This document shows positions 32,755 to 40,775 of a DNA stretch of 63,349 nucleotides, in pieces. Every line of letters starts with the position of its first letter. Within the stretch, counting starts at the first letter, position 1. Made by a program: the position numbers and the translations under genes. The stretch is taken from positions 1 to 63,349 of the IMG/VR virus record IMGVR_UViG_3300011115_000278. One strand, written 5' to 3'. Source of the stretch: a virus. Below the pieces are notes generated by a model, which saw only the letters and a program-made list of their open reading frames with translations, was not told the origin of the DNA and ran no database searches.

Positions 32755-32779
32755 ATTATAGATGTTGTTACATTGTAAC
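32755..32779 (-). promoter_or_regulatory. Possible promoter and operator of the HTH gene
   Basis: Minus-strand TATAAT at 32760-32755 without a good -35. The palindrome GTTACATTGTAAC (32767-32779) sits where the -35 would be. Binding there would block the promoter, fitting autoregulation by the HTH protein. Confidence 0.45.
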
Positions 32780-32895
32780 GAAATGGGGGGTGGTCGTTAC
32801 AGGGGGTGTGTTACCCTTAGGGAGAATTGAGAATTCAATGAAATCAACAAGTTAGGTGCGGGTTGCTTTAGGGGTTATAGGTGTTTTATAGCTTT

Positions 32896-32908
32896 GTTAC
32901 ACCGTAAC
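32896..32908. promoter_or_regulatory. Palindrome GTTACACCGTAAC
   Basis: Second copy of the GTTACnnnGTAAC palindrome; one flanking T/A pair extends it to 15 bp. Confidence 0.65.
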
Positions 32909-33027
32909 AGGGATTGAAGAGAGCGTGAGTCAAAAACTACCACTATAAACTATAACGACCATGAAACCATGAAAACAAGAGGTTATAGCTATAGCCTGAT
33001 TTTGACCGTCACAATTCTAAAAAGACC

Positions 33028-33040
33028 GTTACAATGTAAC
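33028..33040. promoter_or_regulatory. Palindrome GTTACAATGTAAC
   Basis: Third copy, directly adjoining the AT-only tract at 33041-33063. Confidence 0.65.
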
Positions 33041-33165
33041 AATATAATATATTATATATATATCTATCTCTCTCTCTTGGTTTTTGAAACGCTTAGTATT
33101 ACATTTGCGGGGCTATTTGCAAAAAAACAACGTTACGGGGTTTTGTAACAAATCGGGGGTGTTTT

Positions 33166-33178
33166 GTTACATTGTAAC
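33166..33178. promoter_or_regulatory. Palindrome GTTACATTGTAAC
   Basis: Fourth copy, identical to the one at 32767 including the flanking TT and G. A looser pair of half-sites (GTTAC, GTAAC, 8 bp apart) lies just before it at 33132-33149. Confidence 0.65.
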
Positions 33179-33206
33179 GCAGGGTAAAATCATAGTAGTG
33201 CCGCCC

Positions 33207-33230
33207 AAAAGTTATAACCTTATAACTTTT
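33207..33230. repeat. Fully palindromic form of the GTTATAAG element
   Basis: AAAAGTTATAAC then CTTATAACTTTT: except for the central CC the 24 bp are a perfect inverted repeat. It is not followed by a gene start, unlike most copies. Confidence 0.85.
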
Positions 33231-33386
33231 GCTGATTTTTGTCCCCTTGGTCGCCCCGAGCCTCTCTCCCTCACTCGCGCACACGCACTCGCGCGCTCGC
33301 TCTCCCGCACCGCCTAACTACTATGACGTTTTCCAAACGGACAATGCAAGCGCACGCATGATGCTCATGCTGCAAAAATTTTGGGC

Positions 33387-33411
33387 AAAAAAAAGCCACC
33401 TTGCGGTGGCT
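33387..33411 (-). terminator. Intrinsic terminator after the 61-aa gene
   Basis: Minus strand AGCCACC, GCAA loop, GGTGGCT, then eight T. It ends the short leftward unit that starts from the promoter at 34269-34297. Confidence 0.9.
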
Positions 33412-33414
33412 AGT

Positions 33415-33650
33415 GGTAAACCCTAGGGTTTAGAAATACATTGAAAAGAACTTGTCATTGATGTATGCGAGCGCATCTTTTTCATGACGGAATGAGCGTT
33501 TTTCCCCATCGGAAAATTCAACCTTCCATCGGTTAACCAATGGATCATTGTAGATTTTCCATGTGATAGTGTCACATTCGGGTTTTGCCTTTGAATAGTG
33601 CATGTATTTGTTCATTTTTAAACCCCTAGGGTTTCCCCTAGGGTTTCCGT
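33415..33650. repeat. AAACCCTAGGGTTT palindromes flanking the 61-aa gene
   Basis: AAACCCTAGGGTTT overlaps the gene's stop codon (33418-33431). Two further CCCTAGGG copies lie in its leader (33623-33648), one of which supplies the ribosome binding site. The 61-aa gene is thus bracketed by the same palindrome. Confidence 0.7.
33430..33615 (-). CDS. Small unknown protein, 61 aa
   Basis: ATG at 33615 (MNKYMHYSKAKPECD) preceded by AGGGG with a 7-nt spacer. A longer frame would overlap the upstream gene. Single beta-rich domain with WKIYNDPLVNRWKVEFSDGE and a helix, resembling small phage DNA-mimic or binding folds. No assignment. Terminator directly downstream. Confidence 0.6.
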   Translation of the reverse strand: MNKYMHYSKAKPECDTITWKIYNDPLVNRWKVEFSDGEKRSFRHEKDALAYINDKFFSMYF

Positions 33651-33661
33651 TGGTTAGATTT

Positions 33662-34201
33662 TTACTTAACTGATTCGGTGAAATCAGGGATAAACTCGAT
33701 AATCGCATCAAGCAAAGCGCCCTTCAGCAAGGTTTGATTTAACAGGGTGCATTGGTGTAATGCTTTTTGCAAAGTGGCAATCAAAGCGGGCATATCGGTA
33801 ACTTCTACTTTTCCAGCTTTAGCAGTAGCTTCAGCTTTAGCGTTTACTTCAGCTTTAGCTTCAGCTTTTTTGTTTGCCAAATCACGAGAAAATGGCACGT
33901 TTGTTTCGAACGCTATCCAAAAACATTGTGCATACTGTTGCGCTGAGTTTTTGCTGATATATTCCTTTGATACTAGCGTATCAAATAAGGCTTTAACTTC
34001 ACCCCTTGCTTCGTTCGTTTTTGAATTGCCCTTCAAATACTCAGCTTTCGTTGTGTTGCAAGCGATGACGTGCGCATCTACCAGTTTTTGAATTTCCTGA
34101 TTTTGCTTGCTGACACTATCAGCTTCCAGCTTTTCAGCTTTAGCTTTAGCAGTTGCGAACGCACCAATAATTGATGCATGAATTTTCGTGAATTGTGCCA
34201 T
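33662..34201 (-). CDS. Unknown Ala/Lys/Glu-rich helical protein, 179 aa
   Basis: Nearly all helix, with a charged repeat ANKKAEAKAEVNAKAEATAK (residues about 108-128) separating two globular-looking segments. AAGGGAAAACC precedes the ATG. It has its own promoter, apart from the main operon. High likely expression and a location between early and late regions suggest a host-takeover or regulatory protein. Function unknown. Confidence 0.65.
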   Translation of the reverse strand: MAQFTKIHASIIGAFATAKAKAEKLEADSVSKQNQEIQKLVDAHVIACNTTKAEYLKGNSKTNEARGEVKALFDTLVSKEYISKNSAQQYAQCFWIAFETNVPFSRDLANKKAEAKAEVNAKAEATAKAGKVEVTDMPALIATLQKALHQCTLLNQTLLKGALLDAIIEFIPDFTESVK

Positions 34202-34566
34202 TTTGGTTTTCCCTTGAATAGCGTTGATTTAAATATCGGCTAAACCGAATTGCCTAACCGATAGGTGAAATGTATATTAAGTTATAGGTTTTGTCAACAC
34301 TTATATAAAGATATAACCTTATTTATTTTTGACCCTGTTTTGACCCCACCGCCCCCCTATGCCCACTTGTGGTGGGTCGGAGTCCCGCCCCGCTTTACGC
34401 TGAGCGCAGCATCCTCCAGCACCACAAAATAACCATTCCTATAAAAAACTATACCGCCCACAGCGACCCACCCCCTTTCTACAGAAAAGGCCCCCCGTCA
34501 AAAATAAAACACACAAGAAAAAAATTACATATATAATCCGCAAAACTAACGGCTGCTATTCCGCCT
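34202..34566. other. Divergent intergenic region between early and late genes
   Basis: 365 bp separating leftward and rightward transcription. Holds the leftward promoter at 34269-34297, degenerate element-like sequence (34277-34321), and a hairpin CCCAC/GTGGG near 34360. A TATAAT at 34532-34537 without a -35 may serve the late genes. Late transcription may therefore need a phage activator. Confidence 0.6.
34269..34297 (-). promoter_or_regulatory. Leftward promoter of the 179-aa gene
   Basis: Minus strand TTGACA (34297-34292), 17-bp spacer, TACATT (34274-34269), predicted start near 34262. The spacer contains CCTATAAC, a half copy of the repeat element, which could place a regulator inside the promoter. 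Confidence 0.65.
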
Positions 34567-35121
34567 ATGTACACACCTGTAATTGACTTTGATGTTCCGC
34601 TTGCGGACTACTCCCCGACATTCGAGTCGCTGGAGACCCGCGTGGCCGCAGCCATGGCTGCGTTAGTAGACACTAACAATCTGCCACCGCCAAACGAAAT
34701 ATCCGAAACGGACAAGCACAAGGCCCGCGAGGTATTCATTGGAAACGAGTTGGCGTCAGACGAGGACTTGTCCTCTCCCGGCATGGTGGTGTATCTGCAG
34801 TCCCTGCTATCTGAATACGATCAAGTGGTCATCAAGTCGGCCCAACAACTGCGAACATACGTAACTAATAAGCTGCTATCTGAAACGGCAAACCCTGATC
34901 CACGCATACGGATGAAGTCACTGGAACTGCTGGGTAAGATCAGCGACGTTGGATTGTTTACGGACAAGACAGAAATCACGATGCGCCACCGGCCTACGGA
35001 AGAGCTAGAACAACTACTGCGGGAACGCCTGACCAAGGTGCTGGAAGCCGAGGTAGTGGACAACACTAAGCCAACCAAAGTCCAAGTACAGATAGATATT
35101 AGCGACGTCGAAGCAATCTGA
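34567..35121 (+). CDS. Probable terminase small subunit, 184 aa
   Basis: Directly precedes the large terminase (TGATG overlap). The acidic helical N-terminus, the helical centre (KSAQQLRTYVTNKLLSET, MKSLELLGKISDVGLF) and a C-terminal beta strand (KVQVQIDISDV) fit phage small terminases that recognise packaging sites. No strong SD is seen. Identification is mainly by position. Confidence 0.65.
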   Translation: MYTPVIDFDVPLADYSPTFESLETRVAAAMAALVDTNNLPPPNEISETDKHKAREVFIGNELASDEDLSSPGMVVYLQSLLSEYDQVVIKSAQQLRTYVTNKLLSETANPDPRIRMKSLELLGKISDVGLFTDKTEITMRHRPTEELEQLLRERLTKVLEAEVVDNTKPTKVQVQIDISDVEAI

Positions 35122-36644
35122 TGCACCAAACCCTGACTCCAGAAATCATTGACCGGATTTCCAAGAAGCTGCCTGCAGATGAGGCGGTGGAGTTACTTGC
35201 CATGTTTGCAGAGTTGGATGGCCGAAAGCGCCAGCAGTTAGCCCAAGACGACTTCTTATCGTTTATTGCTGCTATTGATACTAACTATAAGTTTGGCATT
35301 CACTTAAAACGGCTGGGTAGCCTGCTGATGGAGGTCGAACAGAACATCAAGAACCGGATTGCGGTGTCAATGGCACCTCGTATGGGTAAATCCCAGATGA
35401 TTTCTATCTATTATCCGGCTTGGTACTTGGGAAAACACCCCGATCACAAGGTAATTGTGGCCTCACACACTGCAGATTTGGCGGTTGTAATGGCTCGCAA
35501 GGTGCGAAATCTCATCAATACGCCCGAATACAAGGCAATTTTCCCCAATACAAGCATTGCAAGCGACGCAAAAGCGGCTGCGCAGTGGAATACGACCAAG
35601 GGTGGCGAGTATTTTGCAATTGGTGTGGGTGGTGCGCTGGCCGGACGGGGTGCTCACTTGATTATTGCCGACGATCCGCTGTCTGAGCAGGACATTAAGG
35701 GGGGAAACACGACTTCCCTTGACTCGGCGTACGAGTGGTTCAGTGCTGGTCTGCGTACTCGTCTCATGCCAGAGGGGAAAATCTGTGTTTTGCACACAAG
35801 GTGGCACCAGCGGGACCTGATTGGGCGGTTAATTAAAGACTCGGCCATGAATGAGGGCGGGGACAGCTACGAAATATTTGAATTCCCTGCCATTTTGAAC
35901 GAAGGCACGGATAACGAGAAGTCAATCTGGCCAGAGCAGTGGTCAATCGAGTCTTTGCAGCAAACCCGGGCGTCAATGCACCACATCATGTGGCAGTGGT
36001 ACGCTCAATACCAGCAAAACCCAACAGCAGCCGAGGCTGCGATCATAAAACGGGACTGGATACGCTGGTGGGAGAAAGATGACCCGCCAAAGATTGACTT
36101 TATGGTGCAAGCGTTTGATACGGCGCTTACAACCAAGGAACGGTCTGACTTTTCCGTGTGCCATACGTGGGGCGTGTGGGAGAATGACGACGATGGCACG
36201 CAGAACGTCATACTGCTGAATAAGGTTAAGGGGAAATACGAGTTTCCTGAGCTAAAAGCCATGGCGCACGAGCAGTACAAGATATGGGAGCCGGACAGTG
36301 TGATTGTTGAGGCTAAAGCCAGTGGTCAGCCGCTGATTGACGAGATGCGCAGGTCAGGTATATTTGTGCAGGACTTCAGTCCCGGCAAGGGGCAGGATAA
36401 AATTGCTAGGCTTAATGCTGTGGCAGATATGTTTGCATCAGGGCACGTTTGGTTCCCCGAGAATGCGTGGGCTGCGGCCACGGTGGAAGAGATTTTGGCG
36501 TTTCCTGCGGGCGAGCATGACGACGAGGTGGACACCATGACACTGGCGTTAATGAGAATTCGCAATGGTGGGCTATTGCGCTTGAGCAGTGACCACGAGG
36601 ATAATGACCCCTATTACGCGGCCCGTCGGCAGGCGTATTACTAA
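35121..36644 (+). CDS. Terminase large subunit, 507 aa
   Basis: ATPase with Walker A MAPRMGKS near residue 86 and Walker B LIIADDP near 182. The C-terminal RNase H-like nuclease has FDTALTTKERSDFSV (near 331) and EHDDEVD (near 466). It packages DNA into the prohead through the portal. The length is normal. The family resembles terminases of podophages with P22-like heads. Confidence 0.93.
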   Translation: MHQTLTPEIIDRISKKLPADEAVELLAMFAELDGRKRQQLAQDDFLSFIAAIDTNYKFGIHLKRLGSLLMEVEQNIKNRIAVSMAPRMGKSQMISIYYPAWYLGKHPDHKVIVASHTADLAVVMARKVRNLINTPEYKAIFPNTSIASDAKAAAQWNTTKGGEYFAIGVGGALAGRGAHLIIADDPLSEQDIKGGNTTSLDSAYEWFSAGLRTRLMPEGKICVLHTRWHQRDLIGRLIKDSAMNEGGDSYEIFEFPAILNEGTDNEKSIWPEQWSIESLQQTRASMHHIMWQWYAQYQQNPTAAEAAIIKRDWIRWWEKDDPPKIDFMVQAFDTALTTKERSDFSVCHTWGVWENDDDGTQNVILLNKVKGKYEFPELKAMAHEQYKIWEPDSVIVEAKASGQPLIDEMRRSGIFVQDFSPGKGQDKIARLNAVADMFASGHVWFPENAWAAATVEEILAFPAGEHDDEVDTMTLALMRIRNGGLLRLSSDHEDNDPYYAARRQAYY

Positions 36645-36653
36645 GGACTTTAC

Positions 36654-39215
36654 ATGGCTACTAATATGTTCCCCTCTTTGAACCCAGCACCGCTTGGGTT
36701 GGATGCACTGGCCCCTGAGATGGACGAAGGCCCCGGTCTTGAGATTCAGATTGAGAACCCCGAGGGTGTGATTGTCGGCATGGACGGCATTGAGATTGAC
36801 CTGATGGAAATTGTTGCAGGCGATAAGAGCGACGACTTTGACGCTAACCTTGCCGACGAGATGGACGAGGGCGAGTTACAGAAAGTTGCCAGTGACTTAG
36901 TTGAGTTGGTGGACAGTGACATTTCTGGCCGTAAAGAGTGGGTGGAGATGTATGTCAAGGGCTTAGACGTTTTGGGGATGAAATATGAAGAACGAACGGA
37001 GCCGTGGCTTGGAGCTTGTGGCGTGTTTTCAACCGTACTCACAGAAGCGGCAGTTAGGTTTCAAAGTGAGACTATTATTGAGACATTCCCTGCTCAAGGA
37101 CCAGTCAAGACGGAAATCATTGGTGCGATTGATAGGCTTAAAGAGGAAGCTGCTGAGCGCGTCCGGGAGGACATGAATTTCCAGTTGACCGAGGTAATGT
37201 CTGAGTACCGCCCCGAGCATGAGAAGATGCTGTATTCCCTTGGTTTGGCTGGCAGTGCGTTCAAGAAAGTTTATTATGACCCCAGCTTGAGTCGCCAGAT
37301 TGCGGTGTTTATTCCCGCTGAAGACATTATTATTCCTTACGGTGCGTCGAGCTTGAAAACGTCTGATCGTGTAACTCACATCATGCGTAAGACCAAGAAC
37401 GACATGAAGAAGCTGCAGGTAGCGGGCTTTTATCGTGACGTTGAGTTGGGTGAACCACAAGTCATACATACAGACATTGAGAAGAAAAAAGCGGAAGACC
37501 AAGGCTTTACGCTCACAGATGACGACCGCTATCAGATTCTGGAAATCCACGTTGACTACGACTTACCGGGTTACGAGGATGAAGATGAGATTGCACTGCC
37601 ATACGTGGTGACAATTGATCGCGGCACTAACAAAGTGTTGGCCATCCGCCGCAACTGGAACCCAGACGACAAGCGCAAACTAAAACGCGATCACTTTGTA
37701 CAGTACACATACATACCCGGGTTTGGTGCTTACGGTCTTGGCTTGATTCACTTGATCGGCGGTTACGCACGCGCGGGTACGTCCATCATGCGTCAGTTGG
37801 TTGACGCAGGTACGTTGGCCAATTTGCCCGGTGGTTTGAAAGCTCGTGGCTTGCGCATCAAGGGCGACGATACCCCCATAAACCCCGGTGAGTTTCGTGA
37901 TGTAGATGTGCCAAGCGGCGCAGTCAAAGACAACATCATGATGTTGCCGTACAAAGAACCGTCACAAGTTCTGCTGTTGCTACTGAATCAGATCACTGAC
38001 GAGGGCAAACGCCTTGGCTCTATTGCTGATATGAACATCAGCGACATGAGTGCAAATGCTCCGGTGGGTACCACGCTTGCGCTGTTGGAGAGACAACTCA
38101 AGACAATGAGCGCGGTGCAAGCTAGGGTTCACTACTCGATGAAGCAAGAGTTTAAACTTTTGCGTGACATCATCCGCGACTACACACCAGATCAGTACGG
38201 CTTTGATCCATCAAGCGGCGACCGCATGGCAAAGCAAGAAGATTACGACATGGTGGACGTGATCCCCGTAAGCGACCCCAACAGCGCGACGATGGCGCAG
38301 CGCATCATGCAGTACCAAGCAGTGATGCAGTTGGCGCAACAAGCTCCGCAAATTTATGACTTGCCTATATTGCACCGTCAGATGATTGAGGTGCTTGGTG
38401 TGAAGAACGCTGAGAAACTTGTACCTACAGATGACGACATGACACCCCGCGATCCTGTCTCGGAAAACATGGCGTTCCTGAATGGCAAACCAACCAAAGC
38501 GTTTATTTATCAAGACCACGACGCACACATTGCTGTACATACCTCAATGATGCAAGACCCACTCATCATGGCGCAAGTTGGGCAGAACCCACAAGCCCAA
38601 AAGATGATGGCTGAGATTCAAGCTCACCTCTCAGAACATTTGGCGTTTGCTTACCGCAAGAAAGTGGAAGAACAGCTTGGCGTGCCATTGCCACCACCCG
38701 ACGAACCCCTGCCAGAAGACGCAGAAGTTATGTTGTCACGTTTGGTTGCCCAAGGCGCACAGCAAGTGCTGGCTGCGAGTAAAGGTCAGGCGGCTAATCA
38801 GCAAGCTCAGCAGATGCAGCAAGACCCCGTCATGCAGTTGCAGCAAGCCGAACTCCAGATCAAGAAACAAGAGGCTGACACTAAAGCGCTCAAGGTCAAG
38901 GGCGACCTCCAGCTTAAAGCCGAGGAGTTGTCACTCAAAGCCCGCGAAAGCGCGGCTAAAACAGGTGAAGACCCACAGATGGCTGCAATGCGTCTACAGC
39001 AAGAAATTATGCAGGCGCAAGAGTTACACGGTATGGAGATGGCCGCTAAACAGATGGAGTTGCAACAAGCTCAAGCCCAGCAACAGCAAGCTATGCAGCA
39101 GCAGCAAGCTCAGGCTCAGCAGAAGATGGCTCATGGCGGACAGGTGCATAACCAGAAGTTAGAGCATGCCGAGATGGACAGAATCGCAAAGTTATTACAA
39201 GGTAATAGGGAGTAA
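36654..39215 (+). CDS. Portal protein, 853 aa
   Basis: Large portal of the P22/podophage type. The acidic N-terminus is followed by a core with ERTEPWLGACGVFSTVLTEA and a motif FGAYGLGLIHLIGGYARAG. The long C-terminal barrel is Gln/Ala/Met-rich helix (QQAQAQQQQAMQQQQAQAQ). Located right after the terminase. The C-terminus resembles the coiled barrel of P22 gp1. Confidence 0.88.
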   Translation: MATNMFPSLNPAPLGLDALAPEMDEGPGLEIQIENPEGVIVGMDGIEIDLMEIVAGDKSDDFDANLADEMDEGELQKVASDLVELVDSDISGRKEWVEMYVKGLDVLGMKYEERTEPWLGACGVFSTVLTEAAVRFQSETIIETFPAQGPVKTEIIGAIDRLKEEAAERVREDMNFQLTEVMSEYRPEHEKMLYSLGLAGSAFKKVYYDPSLSRQIAVFIPAEDIIIPYGASSLKTSDRVTHIMRKTKNDMKKLQVAGFYRDVELGEPQVIHTDIEKKKAEDQGFTLTDDDRYQILEIHVDYDLPGYEDEDEIALPYVVTIDRGTNKVLAIRRNWNPDDKRKLKRDHFVQYTYIPGFGAYGLGLIHLIGGYARAGTSIMRQLVDAGTLANLPGGLKARGLRIKGDDTPINPGEFRDVDVPSGAVKDNIMMLPYKEPSQVLLLLLNQITDEGKRLGSIADMNISDMSANAPVGTTLALLERQLKTMSAVQARVHYSMKQEFKLLRDIIRDYTPDQYGFDPSSGDRMAKQEDYDMVDVIPVSDPNSATMAQRIMQYQAVMQLAQQAPQIYDLPILHRQMIEVLGVKNAEKLVPTDDDMTPRDPVSENMAFLNGKPTKAFIYQDHDAHIAVHTSMMQDPLIMAQVGQNPQAQKMMAEIQAHLSEHLAFAYRKKVEEQLGVPLPPPDEPLPEDAEVMLSRLVAQGAQQVLAASKGQAANQQAQQMQQDPVMQLQQAELQIKKQEADTKALKVKGDLQLKAEELSLKARESAAKTGEDPQMAAMRLQQEIMQAQELHGMEMAAKQMELQQAQAQQQQAMQQQQAQAQQKMAHGGQVHNQKLEHAEMDRIAKLLQGNRE

Positions 39216-39217
39216 TC

Positions 39218-39412
39218 ATGGCCAGTCTGCTTGAGGTGTTAAACAAAAAACTTGACGAACACGTCAAGCAGTTGGTCGATGTTGTCAGTGCTGGTGGTGC
39301 GAAATCCCACGAGCACTACAAAGAATTGTGCGGGACTATCCGAGGTCTGCAAACCGCGCAGTATGAACTTGCTGACCTCGTGCGAAAAACTAAGGAATAT
39401 GAAGATGACTGA
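39218..39412 (+). CDS. Small helical protein after portal, 64 aa
   Basis: Two helices (SLLEVLNKKLDEHVKQLVDV and LQTAQYELADLVRKTKEYED). It starts 2 nt after the portal stop. Similar short helical proteins follow portals in related phages. Function unknown. Confidence 0.65.
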   Translation: MASLLEVLNKKLDEHVKQLVDVVSAGGAKSHEHYKELCGTIRGLQTAQYELADLVRKTKEYEDD

Positions 39413-39809
39413 TTTCGACGTTAGTGCGGTTGATCTGAGTGGGTTGCTAAACACATCCACGGAAGAAAAAGCCAAACAAGTGCCGGACCCCGCGACGTAC
39501 CATATTTTGTGTATGTTGCCAAAAGCTGAAGAAGAATTTAGTGAGACTGGGATTTTAAAGTCCACCACAGCTATGTACCACGAGGAGCTTCTATCCCCCG
39601 TGTTATTTGTCGCAAAGATTGGCCCCGATGCGTTCAAAGACCAAGCCAGATTTCCGTCTGGCCCATCATGCAAAGTTGGTGATTTTATTTTGGTTCGCCC
39701 AAACACCGGCACCCGTATGAAAATTCATGGCACCGAATGGCGTTTAATTAACGATGATTCCATACAAGCCGTTGTGCAAGACCCTCGTGGTATCCAGCGT
39801 CCCACATAA
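39405..39809 (+). CDS. GroES-like co-chaperonin, 134 aa
   Basis: ATG at 39405 with AAGGA 8 nt upstream. After an N-terminal extension, YHILCMLPKAEEEFSETGIL, a mobile loop region, CKVGDFILVRPNTGTR and SIQAVVQDPRG follow the order of GroES strands: start, loop, KVGD, and the final strand. It lies before the scaffold and capsid genes, as a capsid-folding co-chaperonin would (T4 gp31 analogy). No GroEL gene is present, so it would cap host GroEL. Confidence 0.6.
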   Translation: MTDFDVSAVDLSGLLNTSTEEKAKQVPDPATYHILCMLPKAEEEFSETGILKSTTAMYHEELLSPVLFVAKIGPDAFKDQARFPSGPSCKVGDFILVRPNTGTRMKIHGTEWRLINDDSIQAVVQDPRGIQRPT

Positions 39810-39818
39810 GGAGTAATC

Positions 39819-40775
39819 ATGGCTGAAATTGAAAAAACAGAATTTGAATTTCCCGATGAAGTTGAAGTCAACGCCCGCAAGGGTGGCAAAGTTGTAGAAC
39901 CTGAGTCTGACGAACCGGAAATTGAAGTCGTAGACGACACACCTGCCGAAGACCGTGGGCGTAAACCCATGTCTGAGCCGCCCAAAGATGTGACGGACGA
40001 CGAGTTGTCAAAGTACGACGAAAGTGTTCAAAAACGTATAAAACACTTTACAAAAGGCTACCACGACGAGCGCCGCGCTAAAGAATCGGCGGAACGTGAG
40101 CGAGAAGAAGCACTGCGGTTTGCCCGATCTTTGGCTGAAGAAAACAACAAACTTAAAGGCTCTGTTAACCAGAATCAGACAGCCTTGATTGAACAAGCCA
40201 AGAAAGTGGTGGCCAATGAGCTTGATACTGCAAAACGTCAATACAAAGAAGCCTACGAAGCGGGTGATTCTGATGCTTTGGTAAACGCTCAAGAAGCGCT
40301 TACCTCTGCCAAGATGAAAGCGGAAAAAGTAAATAATTTTCGCCCAGCCCCTTTACAGGTGGAAAAAACTGATGTACAAACTGCATATCAGCCCCAACCG
40401 GCTGCACCCGTGGACGACAAACTGCTTGCATGGCAAGACCAAAATCAGTGGTTTGGGTCCAATAAACGGATGACAGCTTATGCCCTCGGCTTGCACGAGG
40501 ACTTGGTAGGGGAAGGAATTCCGGCAGGCAGTGAAGAATACTACCGACGTATCAACACTGACATGCGCGAAAGGTTTGCCGACCACTTTGGAGCCGACGA
40601 ACCCGCTGATGCGAAACCTCAGCGAACCAAATCCAATAACGTTGCACCTGCAACGCGTAGTACAGCACCGCGCAAAATCGTGCTGACGCAGACACAGGTA
40701 AATCTCGCCAAGCGGTTGGGAGTTCCATTGGAACTGTACGCCCGTAAGGTTGCTGAAGAAATGAGGAAAACATAA
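39819..40775 (+). CDS. Probable scaffolding protein, 318 aa
   Basis: Acidic N-terminus, a long coiled coil (DERRAKESAEREREEALRFA, residues about 82-101 and on) and a basic C-terminus ending in ARKVAEEMRKT. It lies between portal and capsid, the standard place for the scaffold that shapes the prohead. No sequence signature beyond composition. Confidence 0.75.
   Translation: MAEIEKTEFEFPDEVEVNARKGGKVVEPESDEPEIEVVDDTPAEDRGRKPMSEPPKDVTDDELSKYDESVQKRIKHFTKGYHDERRAKESAEREREEALRFARSLAEENNKLKGSVNQNQTALIEQAKKVVANELDTAKRQYKEAYEAGDSDALVNAQEALTSAKMKAEKVNNFRPAPLQVEKTDVQTAYQPQPAAPVDDKLLAWQDQNQWFGSNKRMTAYALGLHEDLVGEGIPAGSEEYYRRINTDMRERFADHFGADEPADAKPQRTKSNNVAPATRSTAPRKIVLTQTQVNLAKRLGVPLELYARKVAEEMRKT

Larger units (their letters stand above)
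32683..33386. other. Non-coding control region, possible replication origin
   Basis: About 700 bp without a gene I accept. It contains two element copies, four 13-bp palindromes, an AT-only tract (33041-33063, ATAT repeats) followed by a TCTC run, and a strikingly C/G-rich pyrimidine block (33241-33318). Palindromic repeats plus a low-melting tract are typical of phage origins or operator regions. No replication protein site can be proven by eye. Confidence 0.5.

Noticed and set aside
25242-33230. CRISPR array interpretation of the repeated element
   Set aside because: Spacing is irregular (hundreds to thousands of bases), intervals are genes, and no CRISPR-associated operon is present.
33084-33426. 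Reading frames of 60-77 aa in the control region on both strands
   Set aside because: They cross the palindromes, the repeat element and the C/G-rich block, lack SD sequences and overlap each other.
34360-34400. tRNA-like T-arm in GGGTCGGAGTCCC as a possible attachment site
   Set aside because: No cloverleaf, no CCA end, and no integrase gene anywhere in the window.
34532-34537. TATAAT as a full late promoter
   Set aside because: No -35 hexamer at 16-18 bp and no extended -10; recorded only as a possible -10 in the intergenic entry.
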